Assembly: GCA_002733705.1 (NCBI GenBank)
Contig: NVWP01000029.1
Span: 1-64,000, forward strand
Direction of reading: 5' to 3'
Length of the DNA stretch: 64,000 nucleotides
Source of the DNA: Henriciella sp.
Lineage (GTDB): Bacteria; Pseudomonadota; Alphaproteobacteria; Caulobacterales; Hyphomonadaceae
The notes under the pieces are model-generated. The model did not search any database. It had not been told where the DNA came from and was given only the letters and a program-made list of their open reading frames with translations. Positions 9,562-18,861 of this stretch are shown piece by piece. Both the position numbers and the translations under genes were made by a program. How positions within the stretch are numbered: the stretch's first letter is position 1; every line of letters starts with the position of its first letter.

Positions 9562-10349
9562 GCATTGAAATCCACCCCACCGCAATCGTCGAAGACGGCG
9601 CCGAGCTTGGAGAAGGTGTCAGCATTGGTGCCTTTGCCTATATCGGCGGCAAGGTGAAGCTGGGCGACAATTGCCACATCCACCAGAGAGCGACCGTCAC
9701 GGGCCAGACGGATATCGGCGCCGATGTGGAGATCTTTCCTGGCGCCGTCATTGGCACGGCGCCGCAGATCCTGAACTTCAAGGATGATGGCACCTCCCGT
9801 CTGACGATTGGCGAGGGAACAGTTATCCGTGAGCATGTGACGGTTCATGGTGGATCGCCCGCGCATGGCGGGCTGACGAGTGTGGGCAGTCACTGCCTGC
9901 TCATGGTCGGCGTCCACATCGCCCATGACTGCCATGTCGGCGACAAGTGTGTATTCGCGAACAATGTGGCGCTGGGCGGCCATATCGTCATCGCCGACCA
10001 GGTCTGGATGGGCGGACTTGCGGCTGTGCACCAGTTCTGCAGGATCGGTCAGCATGCTTTTGTGGGTGGCGGCGCCATCGTTGTTGCTGATGTCATTCCC
10101 TATGGCTCCGTCATAGGAAACCACGCCCATCTTGCCGGGCTCAATATTGTCGGCATGAAGCGCCGCGGTTTCAGCCGGCAATCCATCCACGACCTTCGCG
10201 CGGCCTATCGGATGCTGTTTGCAAAGGAAGGGACGTTCAGCGAACGGGTGAAGGACGCAGAAGAAACGTATGGCGACTGCAAGGAGTTGATGGAGATCAT
10301 CGATTTCATCCGCGCCAGCAAGAGCCGGTCGCTCTGCCTGCCCGACTAG
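9558..10349 (+). CDS. lpxA: Acyl-ACP--UDP-N-acetylglucosamine O-acyltransferase
   Basis: First lipid A enzyme, placing a 3-hydroxyacyl chain on UDP-GlcNAc. Left-handed beta helix with hexapeptide repeats (about residues 1-190), the IAHDCHVG segment carrying the catalytic His, [10 protein letters not shown], and the KRRGFSR signature before the C-terminal helices. I place the start at GTG 9558, overlapping the lpxD stop, giving 263 aa, the usual length. The frame is open upstream to an ATG at 9468, but that would run 94 nt into lpxD and add residues unlike LpxA. Confidence 0.96.
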   Translation: MSIEIHPTAIVEDGAELGEGVSIGAFAYIGGKVKLGDNCHIHQRATVTGQTDIGADVEIFPGAVIGTAPQILNFKDDGTSRLTIGEGTVIREHVTVHGGSPAHGGLTSVGSHCLLMVGVHIAHDCHVGDKCVFANNVALGGHIVIADQVWMGGLAAVHQFCRIGQHAFVGGGAIVVADVIPYGSVIGNHAHLAGLNIVGMKRRGFSRQSIHDLRAAYRMLFAKEGTFSERVKDAEETYGDCKELMEIIDFIRASKSRSLCLPD

Positions 10350-10362
10350 GACGGGACATGTC

Positions 10363-11202
10363 ATGAAAAAACTGGCCATCATAGCCGGTCTGGGCGACCT
10401 GCCTGTCAGTATTGCGTCGGCGGCCACGGCGCGTGGTCAGGCGGTACATGTCTTCCGTCTTTCCGGGTTTGAGGAAAAGCAGCTCGAAGCCTTCGATCAC
10501 GAGACCATCGGGCTCGGACAGATCGGTCACCTCGTCAAACGACTGCGGAAGCTGGGTTGCGAGCAGGTCGTCATGGCCGGGATCGTCAAGCGGCCGAATT
10601 TCACCGATATCAAGCTGGACCTTCGCGGGGCGAAGCTGTTGCCCCGCGTTTTGAGGGCTGCCCGTAACGGGGATGATGCGCTGCTCCGCGTCGTGATCGC
10701 AGAGCTTGAGGCGGAGGGGTTTGAGGTGATTGCAGCCGAGACGGCCGCCAGTGAGCTCACAATTGAAGAGGGCGTCGTGTTCGGCCGGGCACCGGATGAG
10801 AGTGAGATGACGGACCTTCGCAAGGCTGCGCGCATCGCCGCCGAAATGGGGCGGCTGGATATAGGGCAGGGCTGTGTGGTCTGCGATGGGCTGGTGTTGG
10901 CGGTGGAGGCGCAGGAAGGCACTGACCGCATGCTTGAGCGTGTGGCGAGCCTCGATGAAGAGATTCGCGGCGGCGCCGGCGACCGTAAAGGCGTCCTCGT
11001 GAAACGCCCCAAACCCATTCAGGAAAGGCGCATCGATCTGCCGACCATCGGACCGGCGACGATTGAAGGCGCCGCGCAGGCGGGGCTGTGCGGGATTGGC
11101 CTTGAGGCAGAAGGTGCACTTCTGTTGAACCGCGACAAGATCGGTGCCCTGTGCGAGGAGAAAGGCGTTTTCCTCTTCGGCTTCCCGAAGAACTGGAGCT
11201 GA
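10363..11202 (+). CDS. lpxI: UDP-2,3-diacylglucosamine diphosphatase LpxI
   Basis: LpxI (DUF1009 family) hydrolyses UDP-2,3-diacylglucosamine to lipid X, replacing LpxH in alphaproteobacteria. It starts with the KLAIIAGLGDLP motif, contains the KRPNF segment near residue 71, and has the C-terminal GPATIEGAAQAGLCGIGLEA signature near residue 230 typical of the family. Length 279 aa is normal. It sits 13 nt after lpxA and 3 nt before lpxB, the classical alphaproteobacterial order lpxA-lpxI-lpxB. Confidence 0.94.
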   Translation: MKKLAIIAGLGDLPVSIASAATARGQAVHVFRLSGFEEKQLEAFDHETIGLGQIGHLVKRLRKLGCEQVVMAGIVKRPNFTDIKLDLRGAKLLPRVLRAARNGDDALLRVVIAELEAEGFEVIAAETAASELTIEEGVVFGRAPDESEMTDLRKAARIAAEMGRLDIGQGCVVCDGLVLAVEAQEGTDRMLERVASLDEEIRGGAGDRKGVLVKRPKPIQERRIDLPTIGPATIEGAAQAGLCGIGLEAEGALLLNRDKIGALCEEKGVFLFGFPKNWS

Positions 11203-11205
11203 ACC

Positions 11206-12351
11206 ATGGCCTCAGGCATCTTTCTGGTCGCGGCGGAGCCGTCTGGCGACCTTCTCGCCGCCGAAATTGTCGATGAGATCCGGAAGCGCGCGCCGGAAAT
11301 CGAGCTTCATGCGATTGGCGGCGACCATCTGGCTGAGCGAGGGCTCGTCTCCCCCATCGACATCACGCCCCTGTCCGTGGTGGGCCTCCTTGAGGGGGTT
11401 AAGATCTACCGCCAGGTTATCGAGCTGGCCGACGCGGCAGCCGATGCCATTATTGAGGCCTCGCCGCACACCGTGGCGCTGGTCGATTCTTGGGGATTCA
11501 CGCTGCGCGTCGCCCAACGTGTACGCGCACGTGCGCCTGAAATCCGGCTGGTCAAGATTGTCGGCCCGCAGGTCTGGGCCACCCGGCCCGGTCGGGCAAA
11601 GACGCTCGCTGAGACAGTTGACCATCTCGTTTGCATCCACGGCATGGAAGCTCCCTTCTATGAGCCCTTTGGCCTGCCGGTAACCGTGATGGGCAACCCG
11701 GCCCTGTCCCGCGGCGAACGGGGCAAGGGTGCAGCGGGACGGGAGGCGCTCGGTATTTCTGACGCGCCTATCCTGCTTGTCCTGCCGGGGAGCCGGCGCA
11801 GTGAGGTCGACAATGTCGCGCCGGTCTTGCTCAAGGCCGCCGAAGCGATCCATGCCGCGCGCCCAGACGTAAGGATCGTGGTTCAGCCGGCGTCGAACAT
11901 ACGTCAGTACTTCATTGAAAAGTCTGGAGAGATTGAGAGCTGGGCGCAGCTGGCGCCGGTGTCGGCCAAACGCGCGGACATCATGGCGGCGGCGACCTAT
12001 GCGCTTGCCTGTTCAGGGACGGTGACAAGCGAACTCGCCTTTCAGGAGACGCCTTTTCTGGTCGGCTATGAGACAGGATGGGTGACCTGGGCGCTGGCGC
12101 GCTTTTTCCTGTTCAAGCCGACGCACATCACTCTTCTCAACATCGCGGCCGATGACACGGAGATTGTGCCTGAATTTGTCCAGACCAAATTCAGGCCGCA
12201 AAGCATGGCGGAAGAAGCGCTGCGTATGCTGGGGGATGAGGAAGCGAGAGCCGCACAGATCGAGGCACAGAAAAAAGCCCTCGCCAGGATGGGCGAGGGC
12301 AATCTTAAATCTGCCGAAATTGCAGCAGATATCCTTCTTTCAACCGACTAG
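11206..12351 (+). CDS. lpxB: Lipid-A-disaccharide synthase
   Basis: GT19 glycosyltransferase condensing UDP-diacylglucosamine with lipid X to the lipid A disaccharide at the inner-membrane face. Diagnostic motifs are [12 protein letters not shown] at residues 8-19, [11 protein letters not shown] mid-protein, LPGSRRSEV near residue 194, and the [10 protein letters not shown] segment near residue 270. Length 381 aa is normal. It is the last gene of this operon. Its TAG (12349-12351) overlaps the opposing gltA stop in a CTAG palindrome, and its last 27 codons carry, on the other strand, the intrinsic terminator of gltA. Confidence 0.96.
   Translation: MASGIFLVAAEPSGDLLAAEIVDEIRKRAPEIELHAIGGDHLAERGLVSPIDITPLSVVGLLEGVKIYRQVIELADAAADAIIEASPHTVALVDSWGFTLRVAQRVRARAPEIRLVKIVGPQVWATRPGRAKTLAETVDHLVCIHGMEAPFYEPFGLPVTVMGNPALSRGERGKGAAGREALGISDAPILLVLPGSRRSEVDNVAPVLLKAAEAIHAARPDVRIVVQPASNIRQYFIEKSGEIESWAQLAPVSAKRADIMAAATYALACSGTVTSELAFQETPFLVGYETGWVTWALARFFLFKPTHITLLNIAADDTEIVPEFVQTKFRPQSMAEEALRMLGDEEARAAQIEAQKKALARMGEGNLKSAEIAADILLSTD
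12271..12300 (-). terminator. Intrinsic terminator of gltA embedded in lpxB coding sequence
   Basis: A perfect 9-bp GC-rich stem (12277-12285 with 12292-12300, loop 12286-12291) reads on the minus strand into six T residues (12276-12271). It lies 48 nt beyond the gltA stop, inside lpxB codons for [10 protein letters not shown]. This is a textbook rho-independent signal for gltA; the A-tract shows it has the wrong polarity for lpxB. Confidence 0.85.
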
Positions 12352-13655
12352 TCGCGTTCCGAAACCGGTTTGAAGTCACGCTTGGGTGCGCCGGTGTAGA
12401 TCTGGCGCGGACGACCGATACGCTGGGTCGGGTCGTCGATCATTTCATTGAGCTGCGACACCCAGCCGACGGTCCGGGCAAGGGCGAAGAGAACGGTGAA
12501 CATCTCCGTCGGGAAGCCCATGGCGTCGAGGATGATGCCGGAATAGAAGTCGACGTTCGGATAAAGTTTCTTCTCGACGAAATACTCGTCCTCAAGCGCG
12601 ATCTTTTCAAGTTCCATTGCGACTTTGAGAACCGGCGTATCGCGAACCCCCAGTTCGTCGAGGACTTCATGCGCGGTTTGCTGCATGACTTTCGCGCGCG
12701 GGTCGTAGTTCTTGTAGACGCGGTGGCCGAAGCCCATGAGGCGGAACGGGTCGTCACGGTCCTTCGCGCGGGCGATGAATTCCGGGATACGGTCCACAGA
12801 ACCAATCTGGTGGAGCATGTTGAGGCAGGCCTCATTGGCGCCGCCGTGCGACGGGCCCCAGAGGCAGGCAACGCCTGCGGCCACAGCCGCGTAAGGATGC
12901 GCGCCGGAAGAACCGGCAAGCCGGACGGTCGAGGTCGAGGCGTTCTGTTCGTGGTCGGCGTGGAGAATGAAGAAACGGTCCATCGCCTTGGCGAGTGTCG
13001 GCGTGATCTTGTAGTCCTCTGCCGGCACCGAGAAGCACATACGCAGGAAGTTCTCCGCATAGGAGAGATCGTTGCGCGGATTCACGAAAGGCTGGCCGAT
13101 CGAGTATTTATAGACGCGGGCGGCGAGCGTCGGCATTTTCGCGATGAGGCGGATGGAAGCCAGGCGGCGCTCTTCAGGATCGGCGCTGTCCATCGAGCTT
13201 GGGTAGAAGGCGGACATCGCACCGACCGTGCCCGTCAGCATGGCCATGGGATGGCTGTCACGGCGGAAGCCGTCAAAGAACCGGTCCATCTGTGTGTGGA
13301 GCAGTGTGTGCTGATTGATCTCACGCGCGAAGGTCTTGAACTGGCTGCCAGTGGGCAGTTCGCCGTTGAGCAGGAGGTAGCAGACCTCGAGATAACCTGA
13401 CTGTTCAGCGAGCTGGTCGATAGGGTAGCCGCGGTGCAGAAGCACGCCTTCTTCGCCATCGATGAAGGTGATCTGCGACTCGCAGCTGGCTGTAGAGGTA
13501 AAACCGGGGTCGAGTGTGAAAACACCAGCCTCGCCGTAAAGCTTCTTCACGTCGACGACATTTGGCCCCAGGGTGCCGCTCAGGATAGGCAGCTCGTGTG
13601 CCTTGCCGTCGATTTCGATTTTGGCCGTCCCGGCAGGTTTGGTGTTGTTGATCAT
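12348..13655 (-). CDS. gltA: Citrate synthase
   Basis: Type II (hexameric) citrate synthase, condensing oxaloacetate and acetyl-CoA at the entry of the TCA cycle. The 435-aa protein shows the N-terminal beta domain, the [10 protein letters not shown] segment near residue 233, and the active-site motif [14 protein letters not shown] near residue 307. Start ATG 13655 has an AGAGAG upstream on the minus strand. It follows gltX by 24 nt in the same direction, so both may be co-transcribed. Its stop overlaps that of lpxB head-on; the terminator is inside lpxB. Confidence 0.97.
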   Translation of the reverse strand: MINNTKPAGTAKIEIDGKAHELPILSGTLGPNVVDVKKLYGEAGVFTLDPGFTSTASCESQITFIDGEEGVLLHRGYPIDQLAEQSGYLEVCYLLLNGELPTGSQFKTFAREINQHTLLHTQMDRFFDGFRRDSHPMAMLTGTVGAMSAFYPSSMDSADPEERRLASIRLIAKMPTLAARVYKYSIGQPFVNPRNDLSYAENFLRMCFSVPAEDYKITPTLAKAMDRFFILHADHEQNASTSTVRLAGSSGAHPYAAVAAGVACLWGPSHGGANEACLNMLHQIGSVDRIPEFIARAKDRDDPFRLMGFGHRVYKNYDPRAKVMQQTAHEVLDELGVRDTPVLKVAMELEKIALEDEYFVEKKLYPNVDFYSGIILDAMGFPTEMFTVLFALARTVGWVSQLNEMIDDPTQRIGRPRQIYTGAPKRDFKPVSERD

Positions 13656-13679
13656 GTCAGCTCTCTCATACGTGTCGGT

Positions 13680-15164
13680 CTATTCACTCTGCATGTCAGT
13701 GCGAGCGAGGTGAAAATCAATGCGTGACAGGGTTTCGTCTCGGCCGAGCCATTCCATTACCGGCGCAAGGTCCGGAGCTGGAAGCCCTCCGGTCAGGGCC
13801 GCGCGAATTGGCGGGCCAACCTGACCAAAGGACAGTTCGTTTTCAGCGCAGTAAGACTGCAACGCCTGTTGCAGTGCGGTATCGCTCCATTCCTCAACCT
13901 TGGCAATGGCTTCTCGTAAATCCGCGAGCCGATTCAGGCTCTCACCCGACAGAGCTTTGCGGGCTTTTTTGTTCAGATTGTCGGTATTTGCGGTCCAGAG
14001 AAACCGGAAAGCTTCGGCGAGTTCAGGCAGGGTCGAGCCCCGGTCCTTCATCGCGGGGAGGGCCGCAGCTACTCTTGTGCGCGTGATCTGGTCCAGCTTC
14101 CCACCGGCCGCCTCTTCAAGCCAGGGTTCGAGCAGGGCCATCAGCCGGACATTGTCGCAGGCCCGGATGAAGTGGGCATTCACATCGTTGAGCTTGGCAA
14201 GGTCGAGCCGGGCCGGCGAGCGGTTGATGGCTTCGATGGAGAAGATTTTCGAAGCATCGTCCAGCGTAAAGATTTCCTCATCGCCATGGCTCCAGCCGAG
14301 ACGCAGAAGATAGGAGTTCAGAGCCTCGGGCAGATAGCCCATATCGCGATAGGCGGTCGTGCTGAGTGCGCCATGGCGCTTGGAGAGTTTGGCACCGTCA
14401 TCGCCATGGATCATCGGGACGTGGGAGAAATGCGGCACATTCCAGCCCATGGCCTTATAGATAGGGACCTGGCGGAACGTGTTGCGTAAATGGTCGTCGC
14501 CGCGAATAACATGGGTGACACCCATATCATGGTCGTCGACAACCACAGCCAGCATATAGGTCGGCGATCCATCAGCGCGCAGGAGGATGAGGTCGTCAAT
14601 CTCGCGGGCAGCGACCTTTACCTCTCCCTGAACACCGTCCTGGACAATAATATGTCCCTCATCGGGCGCACGCAGGCGGATTGTATAGGCCGAATCCTGG
14701 GCCGGTGGCTCTCCGCCGTCGCGCCAGGGGGAGCGGAAAGGCGCCAGGAGCTCCTCTGCCTTGCGCAGCAGGGCCTGCTTCTCACTCTCGCTCACACCGT
14801 CCTGCTTTGCGGCGGCCCGGGCAGCTTCGCCTTCCTCACGGCGGGCTTGAAGTTCTTCGGTGGTGGCATAGCAGCGGAAGGCCTGGCCGCGCGACACCAT
14901 CTCTTCGGCGCATTCAACATGGCGGGGCGCCTGCTGGCTCTGGAAGACCGGCGGTTCGTCGGCATCAAGGCCGAGCCAGCTCATGCCATCGAGAATCGCA
15001 TCGACGGCTTCCTGGGTGGAACGCGCCTTGTCGGTATCCTCGATCCGCAGCAGGAATTTTCCCTGGTTGCGGCGGGCATACAAGTAGTTGAAAAGGGCTG
15101 TGCGAGCGCCACCAATGTGGAGCATGCCAGTCGGGGAGGGGGCAAATCGCGTAATCGTCGTCAT
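13680..15164 (-). CDS. gltX: Glutamate--tRNA ligase
   Basis: Class I aminoacyl-tRNA synthetase charging tRNA-Glu. The HIGH-type motif (PSPTGMLHIGGART) is near residue 8, and the KMSKS-type loop (GAKLSKRHGA) is near residue 258; a C-terminal anticodon-binding helical domain follows. I place the start at ATG 15164 (MTTITRFAPS); the frame continues 19 codons upstream, but that extension is unlike the family. Length 494 aa. It is divergent from comEC with 96 nt between them. Whether it is strict GluRS or also charges tRNA-Gln cannot be told here. Confidence 0.96.
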   Translation of the reverse strand: MTTITRFAPSPTGMLHIGGARTALFNYLYARRNQGKFLLRIEDTDKARSTQEAVDAILDGMSWLGLDADEPPVFQSQQAPRHVECAEEMVSRGQAFRCYATTEELQARREEGEAARAAAKQDGVSESEKQALLRKAEELLAPFRSPWRDGGEPPAQDSAYTIRLRAPDEGHIIVQDGVQGEVKVAAREIDDLILLRADGSPTYMLAVVVDDHDMGVTHVIRGDDHLRNTFRQVPIYKAMGWNVPHFSHVPMIHGDDGAKLSKRHGALSTTAYRDMGYLPEALNSYLLRLGWSHGDEEIFTLDDASKIFSIEAINRSPARLDLAKLNDVNAHFIRACDNVRLMALLEPWLEEAAGGKLDQITRTRVAAALPAMKDRGSTLPELAEAFRFLWTANTDNLNKKARKALSGESLNRLADLREAIAKVEEWSDTALQQALQSYCAENELSFGQVGPPIRAALTGGLPAPDLAPVMEWLGRDETLSRIDFHLARTDMQSE

Positions 15165-15260
15165 AAGTCTGACAAGGCGTCCGGTTCTGCTTCTGATCTG
15201 TGGTCTGGGCGCCATGAACACCCTGACGGAGGATCAGGCAAGAGCCGCGCTGATTTCATT

Positions 15261-17294
15261 ATGTCGGAAGGCGGCGCCGGCGGCGTTCTGCACCTTGTCC
15301 TCAATGGGCCTCTATATTTTGCCCTTGGCTTGTGCCTTGGCGCAATGGTGTATTTTGCCTCTCCGGTCGAACCGGGATGGGGAGGCGGCGTTGCCGCTGG
15401 AGCCTGCATTCTGGGGGGTGGCATTCTAGCGCTTCAGCGAACTGGCAGCTTTGTCATCCGTCTTGCCGCGATGCTGTTGGTGGGCGCTGTCTGCGGCGCC
15501 ACGATCTCCAAACTTCACACCCAAATAAGAGCAGCCCCTCCGGTCCAGTCGGTCATCGGGCCTGCCATGGTGGAAGGGTGGGTCACAGCCATTGAGCCGG
15601 GCACGAAAGGCGTCAGGCTTCGAATAGATGTCCATGCCATTAGCGGCGTGGCTAGTACGGATATGCCGGCTCATATCCGCCTCACGCATTCGCTGTCGCT
15701 CAACGTCGCGCCGGGACGGTTCGTGAGGTGCTGGTCAGTCCTGCGCCCACCGCCGCAGCCGAGCATGCCGGGTGATTATGCATTCAACCGGCAGGCCTTC
15801 TTTGAAGGGCTCGATGCTGTAGGTTACGTGCAGGGCCGGTGCAGGGGCGGCCCGCTCGGCACCCGTGCCGGGCTCTGGGATCATGCCAAGACCCTGCTGG
15901 CCGTGACCCGGCGTGCGCTTGCCGTTCATGTGAAAGACGCTGCAGGAGAGCGCGCGGGCGGGTTTGCGGCGGCTCTCGCTTCGGGCGACCGCAGTTTCAT
16001 GTCGCAAGAGGATATGGAGGCGTTACGCCGATCCGGACTGGCGCATCTTCTGGCTATATCCGGGCTCCATCTCGGTATTGTCGGCGGGCTGGTCTATGTC
16101 AGCACCCGACGGCTGCTGGCCTTGTGGGAATGGCTGGCGCTTCGCATTCCGGTCCAGAAGCCTGCGGCTGCCATCGCCCTCATCATGTCGGGTGCCTATC
16201 TTCTGCTCTCTGGTGCGAGCATATCCACACAACGCGCCTTCATCATGGCCGCGGTGTTTTTCGGTGCGATTCTGCTCGACCGCTCGCCGCTCAGCTTCCG
16301 GTCCTTTGCTGTAGCGATGATCGCTGTCATCCTTATCCAGCCACACAGCGTCATGACCCCCGGTTTCCAGATGTCATTCGCGGCAACGGGCGCACTTATC
16401 GCGACCTATCTGGTCTGGCGTGAGCATGACGAGACCAGGCAAGCGGGAAAGCGAAATCGCTATGTTTTCTCGCTCCAGTCACTGGTCGTCACCTCGATCA
16501 TCGGGGCGGCCGCGACGGCCCCGTTCGCGCTTTACCATTTCGACAGGGTGGCCCCCGGCGGAATCTGGGCAAACCTGATGGCCATGCCGATCATCACATT
16601 TATCAGCGCGCCAATGGCGGGCCTTGCCATGGCGACGGCCCCCATCGGACTGGACGAGCCCTTCCTGCGCCTTTTTGGCTGGTCGCTGGAGCAGGTGCTG
16701 AACATCGCCCACTGGGTTTCGGCACGCCCCGGCAGCGGCCTTACTATAAGTGACCCCATGCCAGCGCTCGTCCTGGTCGTGATGAGTGTCGGTCTGGTGG
16801 CGGTCTGTCTCGTAACTGGCCTGCGCCGGCGGGTCTCCGCCCTGGCCATTACGACAAGCCTCGCCGCTCTTGCCTGGTTCAGCGCGCCGAGAACGATCCT
16901 GCACTGGTCGCCTTCCGGCGAGGTGCTCATTCGGACAAATGCACAAGGCTGGCAAAAGCTGGACGTGGCCGATGGCGACGGTCTCTCACCCCTTACCCTG
17001 GCAGACCTCAGTGCCAGCGATGTTTGCAAGGGCAAAGACTGTATCTTTGAGACGGCAATCGGGCGCGTTGCCATCTCCGATATGGACGGAGAGGCAGGTT
17101 GTCCCGGGCGAGCGTCTGTCATCCTTTACACGGGCGTGACAGCTCCGCCCTGCGCGCAAGGCGCAGGCCTCATCTCATGGAGCGACAACGTGGCGGCCGG
17201 TGGCATAAGCCTGGTGAAGCCGTTCATAGGCCCGTACAGGAGAAGCACGCCCAAGTGCGGTCAGCGCAAATGGCAGCCCTGCTTGCAGGAATAG
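15261..17294 (+). CDS. comEC: ComEC/Rec2 family DNA-uptake channel protein
   Basis: Integral inner-membrane protein related to ComEC, the channel through which transforming DNA strand enters the cytoplasm. The 677-aa product has an N-terminal DUF4131-like region with paired membrane segments, then the Competence domain (about residues 225-500) with LRRSGLAHLLAISGLHLG near residue 254 and many transmembrane helices. I do not see the HxHxDH motif of the C-terminal metallo-beta-lactamase domain, as is common in alphaproteobacterial versions. ATG 15261 is my choice; the frame is open further upstream only as antisense of gltX. The neighbours lexA and gltX match conserved synteny. Confidence 0.88.
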   Translation: MSEGGAGGVLHLVLNGPLYFALGLCLGAMVYFASPVEPGWGGGVAAGACILGGGILALQRTGSFVIRLAAMLLVGAVCGATISKLHTQIRAAPPVQSVIGPAMVEGWVTAIEPGTKGVRLRIDVHAISGVASTDMPAHIRLTHSLSLNVAPGRFVRCWSVLRPPPQPSMPGDYAFNRQAFFEGLDAVGYVQGRCRGGPLGTRAGLWDHAKTLLAVTRRALAVHVKDAAGERAGGFAAALASGDRSFMSQEDMEALRRSGLAHLLAISGLHLGIVGGLVYVSTRRLLALWEWLALRIPVQKPAAAIALIMSGAYLLLSGASISTQRAFIMAAVFFGAILLDRSPLSFRSFAVAMIAVILIQPHSVMTPGFQMSFAATGALIATYLVWREHDETRQAGKRNRYVFSLQSLVVTSIIGAAATAPFALYHFDRVAPGGIWANLMAMPIITFISAPMAGLAMATAPIGLDEPFLRLFGWSLEQVLNIAHWVSARPGSGLTISDPMPALVLVVMSVGLVAVCLVTGLRRRVSALAITTSLAALAWFSAPRTILHWSPSGEVLIRTNAQGWQKLDVADGDGLSPLTLADLSASDVCKGKDCIFETAIGRVAISDMDGEAGCPGRASVILYTGVTAPPCAQGAGLISWSDNVAAGGISLVKPFIGPYRRSTPKCGQRKWQPCLQE

Positions 17295-17313
17295 CGCTAA
17301 GCGATTGAAAAAC

Positions 17314-17997
17314 CTAATCGTACCGACGTACGAGGGCGACCAGGCGTCCCTGTATGCGCACCCTGTCCGGCCCGAAGATGCGGGTCTCATAGGCTGGATT
17401 AGCGGCTTCCAGCGCAATCGACGCACCCTTCTTGCGAAGGCGTTTCAGCGTGGCCTCTTCTTCGTCTATGAGTGCCACGACGATGTCCCCGCTATGAGCG
17501 TCTTCCGTTCGTTTGAGGATGACGAGGTCGCCGTCATGAATGCCGGCATCAATCATCGAATCGCCTTTCACTTCGAGCGCGAAATGCTCATCGCCCTCAG
17601 GAAGGTCGGCAGGCGGGCGGATCCGGTTGGTCTCATGCTGGATCGCCTCAATCGGCACACCGGCCGCGATACGGCCCAGTACCGGTATGGTCTGACCGGA
17701 CATTGCTGGCGCGGGCATTTCCTTTCCAACCACGCTCGGCCGGAAAACCTGGCGGCCACGCGGAGGTGCAGCGGGAGCCGCAGATTCAGGAAGCTTCAGT
17801 ACCTCCAGCGCGCGTGCGCGATTGGCGAGCCGCTTGATGAAGCCGCGCTCTTCAAGGGCGGTGATAAGACGGTGAATACCTGACTTTGAAGCAAGGTTCA
17901 GCGCTTCCTTCATTTCATCGAAGGAAGGCGAAACGCCGTCGCGATTGATGCGCTCATTGATGAAGAGCAGCAGCTCTTTCTGTTTACTGGTCAGCAC
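17314..17997 (-). CDS. lexA: LexA repressor (SOS regulator)
   Basis: SOS repressor and self-cleaving S24 protease. The N-terminal winged-helix DNA-binding domain covers residues 1-65. The cleavage site Ala-Gly is in RIAAGVP, the catalytic Ser in GDSMIDAGI, and the catalytic Lys in EATLKRL. I choose GTG 17997 because GGAGG (18005-18009 on the opposite strand) is 7 nt upstream; this gives 227 aa starting MLTSKQKEL, as in alphaproteobacterial LexA. Its promoter region carries GTTC-N7-GTTC, so it is autoregulated. It follows trpC directly, without the moaC-moeA pair often found here. Confidence 0.97.
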   Translation of the reverse strand: MLTSKQKELLLFINERINRDGVSPSFDEMKEALNLASKSGIHRLITALEERGFIKRLANRARALEVLKLPESAAPAAPPRGRQVFRPSVVGKEMPAPAMSGQTIPVLGRIAAGVPIEAIQHETNRIRPPADLPEGDEHFALEVKGDSMIDAGIHDGDLVILKRTEDAHSGDIVVALIDEEEATLKRLRKKGASIALEAANPAYETRIFGPDRVRIQGRLVALVRRYD

Positions 17998-18035
17998 GGT
18001 TCGGCCTCCGATCAAAACCCTGTACGTTCACACTT

Positions 18036-18064
18036 GTTCTACATGCGTTCCCGTTTCAGGTCAA
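18036..18064 (-). promoter_or_regulatory. lexA promoter with overlapping LexA (SOS) box
   Basis: GTTC at 18036-18039 and GTTC at 18047-18050 are 7 nt apart, the alphaproteobacterial LexA operator; an additional GTTC at 18026-18029 adds a third half-site. On the minus strand, TTGACCT (18064-18058), a 14-nt spacer and TGTAGAAC (18043-18036) resemble the Caulobacter-type housekeeping promoter TTGACGS-N10-14-GCTANAWC. LexA would cover the -10. The -35 overlaps the trpC stop codon. Confidence 0.8.
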
Positions 18065-18861
18065 TCGTCAAGAGCCTTTCGCAGATTTTCACACGCCCGT
18101 TTACGGTCAGAGGCCTTCATCAGGCTCTCGCCGATGAGAAAACGCCGGGCGCCGCTGCCTGCCAGTCGCTGAATATGCGCCGGCTCCGAAATCCCGCTCT
18201 CCGAGATCAGGGTCTTGCTTTCATCGAGCCTGGGCGCAAGGCGCTCCGTTGTGGAAAGGTCGGTTACCATGCGTTTCAGATCACGATTATTGATGCCCAC
18301 CAGTGTGCCCGGCAAGGCATTGGCACGATCAAGCTCAGCTTCGTCGTGCACCTCAACAATCGCATCCATCCCAAGTTCGGCGCTGGCTGCGAGCAGTTCG
18401 CCTGCGAGCGTATCATCGACTGCCGAAAGGATGACCAGAATGGCGTCAGCACCGCCGGCGCGGGCCTCGGCGACCTGAATGGGGTCGATCATGAATTCCT
18501 TGCGAAGCAGCGGCAGGCGGACCTCATTGCGAATGGCGCGAAGGTCTTCCAGCGAGCCGCCGAAACTTGGATAATCGGTGAGAATGGAGAGACAGGCGGC
18601 GCCGGCCGCTTCGTATTCCTGGGCAATCGCTATGGGGTCGGCCCCGGGAAGAATATCGCCAGCAGAAGGCGACTTTCGTTTGAGCTCGCAGATAAGGGCG
18701 GCTTGCCCTGCCTCTGCAATATCCGTGAGGCGGGCCGCAAAACCGCGTGGCACAGGCGCCGTCTTGCAGTCTGCCAGGAGCGCGCCCATCGATGTTTCAC
18801 CCTTCAGGGCGGCAACCTCGTCGCGCTTGTAGGCGATGATACGGTCAAGCGCGGTCGTCAT
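18061..18861 (-). CDS. trpC: Indole-3-glycerol phosphate synthase
   Basis: TIM-barrel enzyme closing the indole ring in tryptophan synthesis (CdRP to indole-3-glycerol phosphate). Motifs include ELKRKSPSAGDI (about residue 58), LRKEFMIDPIQV, EVHDEAELDRA, GINNRDLK and IGESLMKA. Length 266 aa is normal, and it is monofunctional, not fused to TrpF. ATG 18861 overlaps the trpD stop in an ATGA, so the two are translationally coupled. Its 3' end contains the -35 region of the lexA promoter. Confidence 0.97.
   Translation of the reverse strand: MTTALDRIIAYKRDEVAALKGETSMGALLADCKTAPVPRGFAARLTDIAEAGQAALICELKRKSPSAGDILPGADPIAIAQEYEAAGAACLSILTDYPSFGGSLEDLRAIRNEVRLPLLRKEFMIDPIQVAEARAGGADAILVILSAVDDTLAGELLAASAELGMDAIVEVHDEAELDRANALPGTLVGINNRDLKRMVTDLSTTERLAPRLDESKTLISESGISEPAHIQRLAGSGARRFLIGESLMKASDRKRACENLRKALDD

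Noticed and set aside
14490..15260. Upstream extension of the comEC frame, and a 136-codon frame within it
   Set aside because: Runs antisense through gltX with no similarity to ComEC; the membrane protein begins at about 15261.
17278..17320. Small inverted repeats between comEC and lexA as a bidirectional terminator
   Set aside because: Stems of 4-5 bp only and no proper T-run on either strand.
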